A stretch of DNA of 64,000 nucleotides from assembly GCA_017543335.1 (NCBI GenBank), contig JAFYGE010000023.1, positions 1 to 64,000 on the forward strand, read 5' to 3'. The notes under the pieces are model-generated. The model did not search any database and was not told where the DNA came from. It was given only the letters and a program-made list of their open reading frames with translations. The stretch comes from Ruminococcus sp. GTDB taxonomy: Bacteria > Bacillota > Clostridia > Oscillospirales > Ruminococcaceae. Each line of letters opens with the position of its first letter. The first letter of the stretch is position 1. Shown one piece after another: positions 7,697 to 16,272 of the stretch. A program made the translations under genes and the position numbers.

Positions 7697-10153
7697 TTAT
7701 TTGTATGACTCTGGAAGCTCCGTAACAGCACCTATGAGGAACTTCTGAATAGAAAGAGCGTCCATATTTGTAAGTCCTGTACCGTTTGCGTATACATCGG
7801 CATTGATCTCACCCTGCTCTGTAAGATGAGTCTTCTCAGAACCATTCAGACCATAGAGGTCATCGTTAGCAAGTGCCTGCATTACGAGAACAGCATCGTT
7901 CATCTTAACTTCACCGCTGCAGTTTGAATCGCCCCATAATGTTGCCTTAGGAGTATTACCTGTTGTAGGCTCTGTAGGGTCAGTCTGAGAGCCTCCGCCG
8001 TTTCTTGTGAATGTATAATCAGACTTTGTAGGCTTTGTTCCGTCCGGCTCTTCGCCCCATACAAGGATTCCGTTTACATACATTGGAATGTGCTCGTTGA
8101 GAGAATCATCCTTTTTAAGGTCAGTAGCATCTGCAAGTCCGCCGAGATATGACCAGTCATTTGAACAATCCCATGCACCTGCTGTAGACTTGCCTTCGAT
8201 AGCATCCGGAATTGAGATTCTGAACTGAACTTCATCTCTGTGCTCACTCTGACCGGTAGGCATTATAGCTCTTCCGTCATCAAACACGATATCAGCGTAG
8301 TAGATGTTTCCTTTATACTGGAACGGACCCTCTGCATGAGCATAGCCCTGTTCTCCCTCAGTATACTGCTGTGACTTAGTCTCAACCTTGATCTGATCGA
8401 TAGTAAGACCTTTATCAAGCAGCTCAGTTACGTCAAAGAAGTAGCGGAACTTAACATCTTTAGCAACTCTTGCAGGCCAAGCTGTATGGTTCATAGCCCA
8501 AGCCTTGATTTCTGTATAGCTGTTTGCAGGCTGACCATTAAGGACTGCTGCAACTTCCCATTCTGCCCACTTCGGAGTCTCTGTTGGTGGGAAGTTTGTA
8601 AGCGGACTTCCGCCGTAATCATCGATCATAGCACAAAGTGCTGCTGTGAATCCGGCATTATAGTCGATAGCAACTTCGGTATACTGGTAGTCAGAAACTG
8701 AGTAGCTTCCGTAATTACCCTTGCTGTCAGGACCGCCGATAAGAGCTCCGTAAAGTGTGTGGGCATACTCTGTCTGCCAGCCCTCATTAGTTGCAGCTGT
8801 TGAGCCGAGCTCATTCCAGTGGTCATCGTGGATACCGGAAGCAGCTCTGTGGTGGAATACTGAAGGCCACTCATCGCCCATACCGAGGACGTAGCTGATG
8901 CCCATTTCATTGTCACCGAAGCAATAATTCATCTGAAGATTGCCCCACTTGTCAGCCTCAGCTGCAAAAGCAGTGTCGTCTTTAAGAATAGTATCACTTG
9001 CAAGCTTTGCAAGCCATGCTGTTGTTGTAGAATGACGGAGGCATCCCCACTGGAAGAGGTATGAAAGTCCCTTAGGAGTGATATTGTCAAATGCCTTTAT
9101 ACCGGAGGACTTATCGCTGTTGCCTACGCCCATCCAATACTGGAGATGCTTCTTAACATGAGCAGTCCACTCTGGTGAACCTGTGTTCTGAGCATAAAGG
9201 AATGCAGCAGCCTGTGTGGAGTCATCCCAGCAGAAGCCCCATGTATACTTTTTATCAGTAGACTGATTCTCCAATGGGAAATGTGGGATATAGTCAGTCT
9301 CGCACTTTGTGAGATATGACTTATCGCCTGTAGCTCTGTAGAGCCAGTTAGCAGCATACATAAGCTCGTCTACATAGTTTTCAACATCGTTTCCATGCTG
9401 CTGTATATTATAGAATTCCTTCTGAGTACCCTGTCCGTCATCGCTTCTAACCTTATCAGCACGCTCAAAGAGGCTCTTTGCCTGCTTGAGGTATGAAGCA
9501 GCGAGTGTAGGATCCTCATCTTTGAGGAGTATAGAACCTTCTGCAAGTGCAGCAGCCATATATCCTGTTACTGTTGAACAAGTCATAGTATCGTAAGGTC
9601 TTTCCTCTTTGCCCTTACCGTCCATTATCTTATATTTTCTGATATAAACTTCCGGACTTCCCCACCATTTATGGTCAAACTGTGAAGGTCCGATAGTACC
9701 GATGACCTCATCACCGAGATCACATCTTGAAATATAATCGAGTCCCCATTTGAGGTTATTCATGTAAAGGTCATAGAGACCGGCTTTCTTGACAGCATCC
9801 TTATACTCGATGAGTCCCCATGCGAGAACAGATGCAGTATATGCATTTGTAAGAGTGAACTTGAAGTGGTCGCCGGCATCATACCAACCGCCGTCAATAA
9901 CATCAGCCGGTGTGCCGTCCTCTTTCATCATAGAGTCGTCTCTCCACTGAACAGTGTTCCAGTCAGGAAGCTTACCGGACTGCTGCACTTCATAGAAGAA
10001 CATTGACTTCTGGAGTGCCTCAGCGTAGTTATAGCTGCTTGCAGCGTATGCAGTTATCGGCTGTTCTTCAACCTTGATAGACGGTGCATAAGCAGCCAGT
10101 CCTGCTGTCATTGCAAGTGCGGATGCAGCAGCAGTGATTCTTTTGAAATTCAT
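7697..10153 (-). CDS. secreted cellulosomal GH9 endoglucanase with CBM3c and dockerin
   Basis: 818 residues: signal peptide (about 1-38), GH9 catalytic module from about 41 to 510, a CBM3c-like module (about 525-690) and a dockerin (about 735-818). The order GH9-CBM3c matches the processive endoglucanase type (Thermobifida E4 / Clostridium CelG architecture, from family knowledge). Catalytic residues are visible: DAGDHFKF with Asp92 and Asp95, and Glu493 in YTEVAIDYNAGF. The dockerin has first loop WGDSNCSGEVKMND and the same extended linker between loops as the two downstream GH9 proteins, so all three probably dock on the same cohesin. It has its own consensus promoter (10223-10251) and terminator. 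Start supported by GAGGGG ten bases upstream. Confidence 0.96.
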   Translation of the reverse strand: MNFKRITAAASALAMTAGLAAYAPSIKVEEQPITAYAASSYNYAEALQKSMFFYEVQQSGKLPDWNTVQWRDDSMMKEDGTPADVIDGGWYDAGDHFKFTLTNAYTASVLAWGLIEYKDAVKKAGLYDLYMNNLKWGLDYISRCDLGDEVIGTIGPSQFDHKWWGSPEVYIRKYKIMDGKGKEERPYDTMTCSTVTGYMAAALAEGSILLKDEDPTLAASYLKQAKSLFERADKVRSDDGQGTQKEFYNIQQHGNDVENYVDELMYAANWLYRATGDKSYLTKCETDYIPHFPLENQSTDKKYTWGFCWDDSTQAAAFLYAQNTGSPEWTAHVKKHLQYWMGVGNSDKSSGIKAFDNITPKGLSYLFQWGCLRHSTTTAWLAKLASDTILKDDTAFAAEADKWGNLQMNYCFGDNEMGISYVLGMGDEWPSVFHHRAASGIHDDHWNELGSTAATNEGWQTEYAHTLYGALIGGPDSKGNYGSYSVSDYQYTEVAIDYNAGFTAALCAMIDDYGGSPLTNFPPTETPKWAEWEVAAVLNGQPANSYTEIKAWAMNHTAWPARVAKDVKFRYFFDVTELLDKGLTIDQIKVETKSQQYTEGEQGYAHAEGPFQYKGNIYYADIVFDDGRAIMPTGQSEHRDEVQFRISIPDAIEGKSTAGAWDCSNDWSYLGGLADATDLKKDDSLNEHIPMYVNGILVWGEEPDGTKPTKSDYTFTRNGGGSQTDPTEPTTGNTPKATLWGDSNCSGEVKMNDAVLVMQALANDDLYGLNGSEKTHLTEQGEINADVYANGTGLTNMDALSIQKFLIGAVTELPESYK

Positions 10154-10222
10154 AATTATAATACCCCTCTCTGTGAATATAAATTCTTAGGCAAGACCCT
10201 CCCGCCATGCCTATACACTTTT

Positions 10223-10251
10223 ATAATAACCGATATAATGTGATTTGTCAA
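10223..10251 (-). promoter_or_regulatory. SigA-type promoter of the proximal GH9 gene
   Basis: Minus strand: TTGACA (10251-10246), 17-bp spacer, TATTAT (10228-10223). The transcript leader carries AGGCA/TGCCT arms around a G-rich loop before the Shine-Dalgarno. Confidence 0.8.
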
Positions 10252-10317
10252 GAGCTATTTTGTAATTTCTGCTGTTAAAATTACGTGATACGGTAGTAAT
10301 AAATATCCAAAAACACA

Positions 10318-10346
10318 AAAGCGGACACCCTTGCCGGATGTCCGCT
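10318..10346 (-). terminator. terminator of fba
   Basis: GCGGACA...TGTCCGC inverted repeat (10321-10345) directly after the aldolase gene, followed by T residues on the minus strand. Confidence 0.85.
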
Positions 10347-10367
10347 TCATTATTATAATATGTACGA

Positions 10368-11231
10368 TCAAGCCTTGTTTACGCTTCCGAAGAGTTCCAT
10401 CTTCTCCTTGACCTTAGCCTTGATAGCCTCGAATCCTGGAGCGAGGAGCTTTCTTGGGTCAAAGCCCTTACCCTGCTGATCCTTACCAGCTTCGATGTAC
10501 TTTCTTGTAGCCTCTGCGAATACGAGCTGGCACTCTGTGTTAACGTTGATCTTTGCAACGCCGAGTGAGATTGCCTTTGTGATCATATCGTCAGGGATAC
10601 CTGTACCGCCGTGAAGAACGAGAGGCATATCGCCACCAGTCTTGTTGATTGCTACGAGAGTCTCAAAGCTGAGGCCTTCCCCGGTCTCTGGATATACCCC
10701 GTGGATGTTACCGATACCTGCTGCGAGGAAGTCAACACCGAGGTCAGCGATCTGCTTGCACTCGTTAGGGTCTGCACACTCGCCCTTACCGATAACGCCG
10801 TCCTCTTCGCCGCCGATAGCTCCAACCTCAGCCTCGATAGAAAGACCAAGACCATGAGCAACGTTTACGAGCTCTGTTGTCTTAGCAACGTTCTCATCGA
10901 TCGGGAAGTGTGAACCGTCGAACATGATAGATGTAAAGCCAGCCTTGATGCACTTGTAGCATCCCTCGTATGAACCGTGATCGAGGTGGAGAGCAACAGG
11001 AACTGTGATTCCGAGAGACTTATCCATTGCTGCAACCATTGCTGCAACTGTCTCAAAACCTGTCATGTACTTTCCAGCACCCTCAGATACGCCGAGGATA
11101 ACAGGGCTGTTAAGCTCCTGAGCTGTGAGAAGGATAGCCTTTGTCCACTCAAGGTTGTTGATGTTGAACTGGCCAACTGCGTATTTACCTGCTCTTGCTT
11201 TCTGGAGCATTTCTGTAGCTGATACTAACAT
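10368..11231 (-). CDS. fba: class II fructose-1,6-bisphosphate aldolase
   Basis: 287 residues, the usual length for the short (type B) class II enzymes. It cleaves fructose 1,6-bisphosphate to dihydroxyacetone phosphate and glyceraldehyde 3-phosphate in cytosolic glycolysis and runs the reverse in gluconeogenesis. Visible motifs are HLDHG (82-86) with catalytic Asp84 and zinc ligand His85, the EAEVG Glu, LHGGTG and the phosphate-binding NVNTE. Codon use is highly biased, in keeping with high expression. It is monocistronic, with its own promoter (11286-11314) and terminator, and an AGGAGG ribosome site. A tagatose-bisphosphate or related aldolase activity cannot be excluded from sequence alone but is less likely. 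Confidence 0.95.
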   Translation of the reverse strand: MLVSATEMLQKARAGKYAVGQFNINNLEWTKAILLTAQELNSPVILGVSEGAGKYMTGFETVAAMVAAMDKSLGITVPVALHLDHGSYEGCYKCIKAGFTSIMFDGSHFPIDENVAKTTELVNVAHGLGLSIEAEVGAIGGEEDGVIGKGECADPNECKQIADLGVDFLAAGIGNIHGVYPETGEGLSFETLVAINKTGGDMPLVLHGGTGIPDDMITKAISLGVAKINVNTECQLVFAEATRKYIEAGKDQQGKGFDPRKLLAPGFEAIKAKVKEKMELFGSVNKA

Positions 11232-11285
11232 AATTTAAATTCCTCCTGAGAATTTCTTTTACAGGGATAAAACCCTATCGTTAAT

Positions 11286-11314
11286 ATTATAACACACCTT
11301 TTTCTGAATTGCAA
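11286..11314 (-). promoter_or_regulatory. SigA-type promoter of fba
   Basis: Minus strand: TTGCAA (11314-11309), 17-bp spacer, TATAAT (11291-11286), about 50 bases before the aldolase start. Confidence 0.7.
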
Positions 11315-11337
11315 GTAGAATTTAGATTTTTTTCAGT

Positions 11338-11694
11338 TTACTCCCTGTTTTGTAAATTCTGGGAGGTGCTATAGTTTTCAACACCGGATGCTCCGGACTG
11401 TTGAGTATCATTGTTCCGGGACTTCAACTCGTTTTTTATCGTCTCGACATTTTCGCAAATATCCCCGAAAGCGTAGATTGTGATAGACGACACCCACGAA
11501 ACGATAACCGAAAGTATTACTCCTATTACGCAGTATATGAACCCTTGAAACGGTTCTACTTCAGCTATATCTGTCGCTGCAATTATCACACTTAATACCG
11601 TAAATCCACTTAAAATAAAGAACAGTATCCTCGACAATGCTTTTATTCTTTTTCCCGGTGATTTAAACATATTTTCAACGAATGATTTAAACAT
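11338..11694 (-). CDS. small two-helix membrane protein of unknown function
   Basis: 118 residues beginning MFKSFVENMF. A TTG-initiated reading is five codons longer, but GGAGGTGG lies just upstream of the internal ATG at 11694, which therefore decides the start. Two hydrophobic segments are clear: about residues 22-41 (ILFFILSGFTVLSVIIAAT) and about 50-72 (FIYCVIGVILSVIVSWVSSI). A charged, then Asn/Gln/Ser-rich cytoplasmic tail follows. Similar small proteins, often beside zinc-ribbon sequences, are frequent in gut Firmicutes, but no named family is claimed. No operon partner: fba downstream has its own promoter. Confidence 0.7.
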   Translation of the reverse strand: MFKSFVENMFKSPGKRIKALSRILFFILSGFTVLSVIIAATDIAEVEPFQGFIYCVIGVILSVIVSWVSSITIYAFGDICENVETIKNELKSRNNDTQQSGASGVENYSTSQNLQNRE

Positions 11695-11713
11695 AACGAC
11701 CACCTCCAATTAA

Positions 11714-11896
11714 ATTGTATACCTATTCGGATATATTGTCAAGCTGCTGAAAACTACACAGCCGCAATACTCCCGATACGAGACCGGTGAACGTGACCTT
11801 CCCATACGTCACCTTGTCACCCTCGCCGACTACTACAACGTTTCCACCGACTATATCCTCGGACGTACTAATAATAAAAAGTTAAGCACAAAATAA
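11714..11896 (+). pseudogene. remnant of an XRE-family helix-turn-helix regulator
   Basis: An open plus-strand frame ending at 11896 encodes KLLKTTQPQYSRYETGERDL, continuing into a LADYYNVSTDYILGRT stretch. This is the second half of the classic Cro/CI (HTH_3) domain plus the usual short tail. There is no start codon with a ribosome site, and the first helices of the domain are missing; an upstream TAA at 11711 closes the frame. It is best read as a 5'-truncated regulator left between the small membrane gene and the ABC transporter. It may once have controlled the transporter. Confidence 0.7.
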
Positions 11897-11976
11897 GCAG
11901 TCTGAGCTATTTTATGGTTCTGACTGTTTTCATATCTGCTTACATAAAACGGATATGGCAAATTAAACATGATACA

Positions 11977-11998
11977 AAGTTAGCAGTCTCTAACTTTT
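11977..11998. terminator. hairpin after the XRE remnant
   Basis: AAAGTTAG / CTAACTTT, 8-bp perfect arms around a 6-base loop, followed by TTATATT on the plus strand. It could terminate transcription from the remnant. A second palindrome, AAACTTTAAAGTTT (12012-12025), lies just upstream of the transporter promoter and could be an operator. Confidence 0.45.
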
Positions 11999-12038
11999 AT
12001 ATTACTATACAAAACTTTAAAGTTTATATTATTTTCTA

Positions 12039-12067
12039 TTGACAAATGTCAGTTTTTGTGTTATTAT
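12039..12067 (+). promoter_or_regulatory. SigA-type promoter of the ABC transporter operon
   Basis: TTGACA (12039-12044), 17-bp spacer, TATTAT (12062-12067), 50 bases before the ATPase start. Confidence 0.8.
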
Positions 12068-12117
12068 ATGAACAGTCAATCATATGACTACTCATTCATG
12101 TTACGGAGGGATAAATT

Positions 12118-12816
12118 ATGTATCTACAGCTCGATAATATAAAAAAATCATACGGTGAAGGTGAAAACAAGAACGAAGTACTTAAAGGTATAACCTGCGG
12201 AGTTGAAAAGGGGCATATCTGCGTACTGCTCGGACCTTCCGGCTCAGGTAAATCTACGCTTCTGAATATAATCGGCGGTATAGATTCCGCTGACAGTGGT
12301 TCTGTAATAATCAATAATGAAAAACTTGAAAGCTACAGTGATAAGCAGCTCACTCTTTACCGCAGAAAGCACTTGGGTTACGTTTTTCAGTCCTATAACC
12401 TTATACCCAATCTTACAGTCAGAGAAAATATCGAAGTAGGAGCTTATCTTAGCGACTCCCCTCTTCCTATCGATGACCTTATTGAAACTCTCGGACTTAC
12501 TAAACATCAGCACAAAATTCCGTCACAGTTATCCGGCGGTCAGCAGCAGCGTACCGCTATCGGCAGAGCTATTATAAAAAATCCGGACATTCTGCTTTGT
12601 GACGAGCCTACCGGTGCTCTTGACTACAAAACTTCTAAAGAGATACTCAAACTCATTGAAGAAGTAAACCAGAAATTCGGAAACACTATCATTATAGTTA
12701 CTCACAATGATGCAATAAAGCTTATGGCAGATCAGGTTATAAAATTCCGTGACGGAAATATCAGAAAAATCGAAATGAACACAAACAAAGTACCTGCTGC
12801 CGAGCTTGACTGGTAA
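12118..12816 (+). CDS. ABC transporter ATP-binding protein (MacB/LolD-type)
   Basis: 232 residues, a single nucleotide-binding domain of the class that partners FtsX-type permeases. Walker A is GPSGSGKST (about residues 40-48), the Q-loop lies in VFQSYNL, the signature is LSGGQQQR, and Walker B with D-loop is LLCDEPTGALD followed by VTHN. It energises the permease encoded 12 bases downstream. Such systems export peptides or antimicrobials, or drive envelope processes; the substrate is not readable here. The ribosome site is ACGGAGGG. No two-component system is adjacent, unlike typical Bce modules. Confidence 0.93.
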   Translation: MYLQLDNIKKSYGEGENKNEVLKGITCGVEKGHICVLLGPSGSGKSTLLNIIGGIDSADSGSVIINNEKLESYSDKQLTLYRRKHLGYVFQSYNLIPNLTVRENIEVGAYLSDSPLPIDDLIETLGLTKHQHKIPSQLSGGQQQRTAIGRAIIKNPDILLCDEPTGALDYKTSKEILKLIEEVNQKFGNTIIIVTHNDAIKLMADQVIKFRDGNIRKIEMNTNKVPAAELDW

Positions 12817-12828
12817 GGAGGTCTTAAA

Positions 12829-15084
12829 ATGAAAAATCCGCTCCTTAAACGTATCCCAAGAGAACTCAAAGATGATCTTGGTAAATACATTGCTTTATTT
12901 CTCTTTCTGACACTTACAATCGGCTTCGTTTCAGGATTCCTTGTAGCTGATAACTCCATGAAGAAAGCCTACGATAACAGCTTTGAGGATTATGACATTG
13001 AAAACGGTCACTTTATTCTTGACAAAAAAGCCGATAATGAGCTCCTTGACTACGCCGAGAATGAATATAATATCAAAATATACGAATTGTTCTGTAAGGA
13101 TAAGGAAAATCCGGACGGTCACATAGTAAGACTTTATCTGCCAAGAACTGACATTAACCGCTTAGACGTTATGGACGGCGAACTTCCTTCATCTGACGGC
13201 GAAATTGTTTTAGACAGACTTTATGCTGAAAACAATGATATCTCCATAGGTGATGACTACACAGTTGATGACAAGACTTTTAAAGTCACTGGATTAGTCG
13301 CTTTTTCGGACTACAGTGCTCTATTCAAAAAAAATACAGACATGATGTTCGATGCCAACAAATTCACTGTAGCTGTTATCTCTGAAAACGACTTCAACTC
13401 TTTAAGCGAAGCAGGTCTTGAATATGAGTACGCATGGCTCAATAATGACACTTCACTTAACGACGACGATCAAAAAGAACTCGCTGACAAGATCATGATC
13501 GACCTCGCCGGAAAAGCTGCGGAATACGACAATTCTATCACAGATTTTGTTGCCCGTCAGGATAATCAGGCTATTAAGTTCACAGGCGATGATATGGGCG
13601 GAGATGCCGTTATGATACACACATTGCTGTATATCGTCATGGTAGTTCTCTCATTCGCATTTGCTGTTACTACAAAAAGTACTATCGAACAGGAGTCTAA
13701 GGTTATAGGTACTCTCAGAGCGTCAGGATATACACGCACTGAGCTTGCAGCTCATTTCCTTGCTGTACCTTTGGTAGTTACACTGTTAGGAGCTATTGCA
13801 GGTAATATCATAGGCTATACAGGTATGAAATTTATTGTAGCCGATATGTACTACCACAGCTACTCACTCCCTACTTATAAGACAATATGGAACGCAAGTG
13901 CGTTTGTAAGTACAACAGTTGTTCCGCTGATCATAATATTCCTCATAAATCTGCTTATTATATGCACTTCTCTTTCACACACTCCTCTGCAATTTATCAG
14001 AGGTGAACTCAGCAAGAGCAGAAGAAAACGAGTTATTAAACTGCCGAACTGGAAGTTCCTTTCACGCTTCCGCACAAGAGTTATACTCCAGAATATACCT
14101 GCATTCACTACATTATTTGTTGGTATCCTTTTTGCAAGCATACTGCTTATGTTTGGCTTGCTCTTCTCTCCGCTGCTCAGTCACTTCAAAGATCAGGTGG
14201 TCGACTCTAAGTTCTCAAATTATCAGTATGTTCTGAAAGCACCTGTACCTACATCAACTGAAGGAGCTGAAAAATACTGCGTTACTTCCCTTATAAATGA
14301 CAAAGATGAGGAAATAACTATCTATGGTATACAGAATGATTCAGAATACGTCAACGACAAGTCATTCGAGCCCGGCAGTATATACCTTTCTGAAGGCTAT
14401 ATGGAAAAATATGGATTCAAAAAGGGTCATACATTAACGCTCCAAGATAAATACTCAAAGGAAGAGTTCGACTTCAAGATAGATGACAAATATGATTACC
14501 CAGCTTCACTCTGCATCTTTATGAACATGGATGATTTCAATACTATGTTCGGTAAGGATAAGGACTATTTCAGCGGATATTTCACTAATGAAAAAATTAC
14601 TGACATCGACGAAACAATTATTGCATCAGTCATCACTGAACACGACCTAACAGTAATGGCTGACCAGCTTGAAGACTCTATGGGAAGAATTTTCCCGATG
14701 TTCGGCGGATTCGCTGTTCTCATTTATATCCTTATGATATATCTTCTCGCTAAGCTCATTATTGAAAAGAACGCTTCATCTATCTCCATGATAAAGATAC
14801 TCGGATATACAGATCAGGAAGTATCAAAACTTTATAACCGTGCAACATCAATGGTAGTTATCGGTTCAATGCTTATTTCAATACCGATATGCTCATTACT
14901 CATAAAACTCATTTACTACACAATGATGCTTGAATTCTCCGGCTGGCTGACCTACTGGATAGCTCCATGGATATATCCTGCAATGTTTGCCATAGGCGTA
15001 GTTTGCTACCTCGTTGTGTCAGTGATACTTCTGAAAAAGATCAAAAAGATCCCTATGTCTCAGGCACTTAAAAATATGGAATAA
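12829..15084 (+). CDS. FtsX-family ABC transporter permease
   Basis: 751 residues. A first transmembrane helix (about 20-42) is followed by a large extracellular domain (about 43-260). Next come an FtsX core of three helices (about 265-380), a linker with another helix (about 422-445), a second extracellular stretch, and a second FtsX core (about 625-740). This duplicated layout matches macrolide/peptide exporter-type permeases. It is translated right behind the ATPase with AAGGAGG, and the two form one operon closed by a terminator. The N-terminal LKRIPRELKDDLGKY is typical of permeases in Clostridia. Substrate unknown. Confidence 0.9.
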   Translation: MKNPLLKRIPRELKDDLGKYIALFLFLTLTIGFVSGFLVADNSMKKAYDNSFEDYDIENGHFILDKKADNELLDYAENEYNIKIYELFCKDKENPDGHIVRLYLPRTDINRLDVMDGELPSSDGEIVLDRLYAENNDISIGDDYTVDDKTFKVTGLVAFSDYSALFKKNTDMMFDANKFTVAVISENDFNSLSEAGLEYEYAWLNNDTSLNDDDQKELADKIMIDLAGKAAEYDNSITDFVARQDNQAIKFTGDDMGGDAVMIHTLLYIVMVVLSFAFAVTTKSTIEQESKVIGTLRASGYTRTELAAHFLAVPLVVTLLGAIAGNIIGYTGMKFIVADMYYHSYSLPTYKTIWNASAFVSTTVVPLIIIFLINLLIICTSLSHTPLQFIRGELSKSRRKRVIKLPNWKFLSRFRTRVILQNIPAFTTLFVGILFASILLMFGLLFSPLLSHFKDQVVDSKFSNYQYVLKAPVPTSTEGAEKYCVTSLINDKDEEITIYGIQNDSEYVNDKSFEPGSIYLSEGYMEKYGFKKGHTLTLQDKYSKEEFDFKIDDKYDYPASLCIFMNMDDFNTMFGKDKDYFSGYFTNEKITDIDETIIASVITEHDLTVMADQLEDSMGRIFPMFGGFAVLIYILMIYLLAKLIIEKNASSISMIKILGYTDQEVSKLYNRATSMVVIGSMLISIPICSLLIKLIYYTMMLEFSGWLTYWIAPWIYPAMFAIGVVCYLVVSVILLKKIKKIPMSQALKNME

Positions 15085-15087
15085 AAC

Positions 15088-15127
15088 AAAAAAGCTTTGC
15101 GGAAGACATTACCGCAAAGCTTTTTTA
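15088..15127. terminator. bidirectional terminator
   Basis: AAAAGCTTTGCGG / CCGCAAAGCTTTT stem with A and T tracts on both sides, between the convergent permease and sirtuin genes. Confidence 0.92.
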
Positions 15128-15137
15128 TTTAAAATTC

Positions 15138-15851
15138 TTATACAGCTGAAAGTACCTCGCCTATCTTATCACAGATAAGAAGGTCCGCACTGCTGTCCAT
15201 TTGTGTAGGAGACATATTTATTATAACGAGATTACTGCCCTTGAAGTACTTTATAAGTCCGGCTGCCGGATATACATTCAATGAAGTTCCGCCTATGATA
15301 AGTGTATCAGCAGTTGCAAGAGCCTCAATAGAACCGTATATCACTTCATCGCTCAGTCCCTCTTCATACAGTACAACGTCCGGCTTGATAGTACCTCCGC
15401 ACTCGCACTTTGGCACTCCCTCTGAATTTATCACAGCATCTATACCGTGAAATTTACCGCACTTCATGCAGTAGTTTCTCAGTACGCTTCCGTGAAGCTC
15501 ATAGACTTTTTTGCTTCCGGCTGCCTGATGAAGTCCGTCGATATTCTGAGTTACAACAGCTGTAAGCTTGCCCTCGGCTTCAAGCTCTGCAAGCTTTATG
15601 TGAGCCTTATTCGGCTTAGCATCAGTGCATATCATTTTTGCTCTATAGAAGCGATAAAACTCCTCAGGTTTTTTCATAAAAAAGCTGTGACTCAGTATAG
15701 TCTCAGGCGGATAATCCCACTGCTGATGATATAAACCGTCAACGCTGCGGAAATCCGGTATACCGCTTTCGGTAGATACTCCGGCACCGCCGAAAAAAAC
15801 TATTCTCTTGGAATTTTTTACTATTTCACGAAGACGTTCTATTTTATCCAT
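15138..15851 (-). CDS. cobB: NAD-dependent protein deacylase (sirtuin)
   Basis: 237 residues, bacterial Sir2 size. It removes acyl groups from lysines using NAD, giving nicotinamide and O-acyl-ADP-ribose in the cytosol. The NAD-binding GAGVSTESGIPDFRS (about 22-36) and TQNIDGLH are visible, together with the catalytic His in ELHGS. Four zinc cysteines follow as CMKC and CEC, the second pair having one intervening residue rather than two. GGTSLNVYPAAG near the C-terminus completes the Rossmann site. It opens or belongs to a run of housekeeping genes on this strand, two bases after the YjbQ gene. Confidence 0.94.
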   Translation of the reverse strand: MDKIERLREIVKNSKRIVFFGGAGVSTESGIPDFRSVDGLYHQQWDYPPETILSHSFFMKKPEEFYRFYRAKMICTDAKPNKAHIKLAELEAEGKLTAVVTQNIDGLHQAAGSKKVYELHGSVLRNYCMKCGKFHGIDAVINSEGVPKCECGGTIKPDVVLYEEGLSDEVIYGSIEALATADTLIIGGTSLNVYPAAGLIKYFKGSNLVIINMSPTQMDSSADLLICDKIGEVLSAV

Positions 15852-15852
15852 A

Positions 15853-16248
15853 TTAGCCTCCTATTATTTTTACAAAGAATTTTCTTACTCTCGGACCGTC
15901 AAATTCACAGAAATAAATTCCCTGCCATGTACCGAGAAGCGGCTTGCCCTTTGAAACGATGATAGTCTCGCTCGCTCCGACAGCAGACGATTTAAGATGT
16001 GCATCAGAATTTCCGCCTGCATGGTTGAAAGATGCCAATTCAGGGAAAGACTTGTCCAATCCCTCAAGAAAATCTGCCTTGAGTTCAGGGTCTACATTTT
16101 CATTTATAGTTATTGCCGCTGTTGTATGCGGACAATATACTATGCAGATACCCTCATTTACTCCGCTCTCTGTGATAGCTTCTGTTACCTCATTGGTAAT
16201 GTCAACGAGGCCTTCCTTTGGTGTGCTTAACTGAAAATTGAACAACAT
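15853..16248 (-). CDS. YjbQ/UPF0047 family protein
   Basis: 131 residues, full length for UPF0047. Conserved features are CPHTTAAITINE, the HAGGNSDAHLKSS region with metal-ligand histidines, and GTWQGIYFCEFDGPR. Members have a trimeric barrel fold, and some can make thiamine phosphate as a side activity; the physiological role is not settled. It ends one base before the sirtuin start, so the two are probably co-translated. Confidence 0.92.
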   Translation of the reverse strand: MLFNFQLSTPKEGLVDITNEVTEAITESGVNEGICIVYCPHTTAAITINENVDPELKADFLEGLDKSFPELASFNHAGGNSDAHLKSSAVGASETIIVSKGKPLLGTWQGIYFCEFDGPRVRKFFVKIIGG

Positions 16249-16272
16249 TTTCTTATCCTCCTTATTGCAGCT

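Noticed and set aside
11695-11709. TTG start giving a 123-residue small membrane protein
   Set aside because: The ribosome binding site falls inside that extension and fits the internal ATG at 11694.
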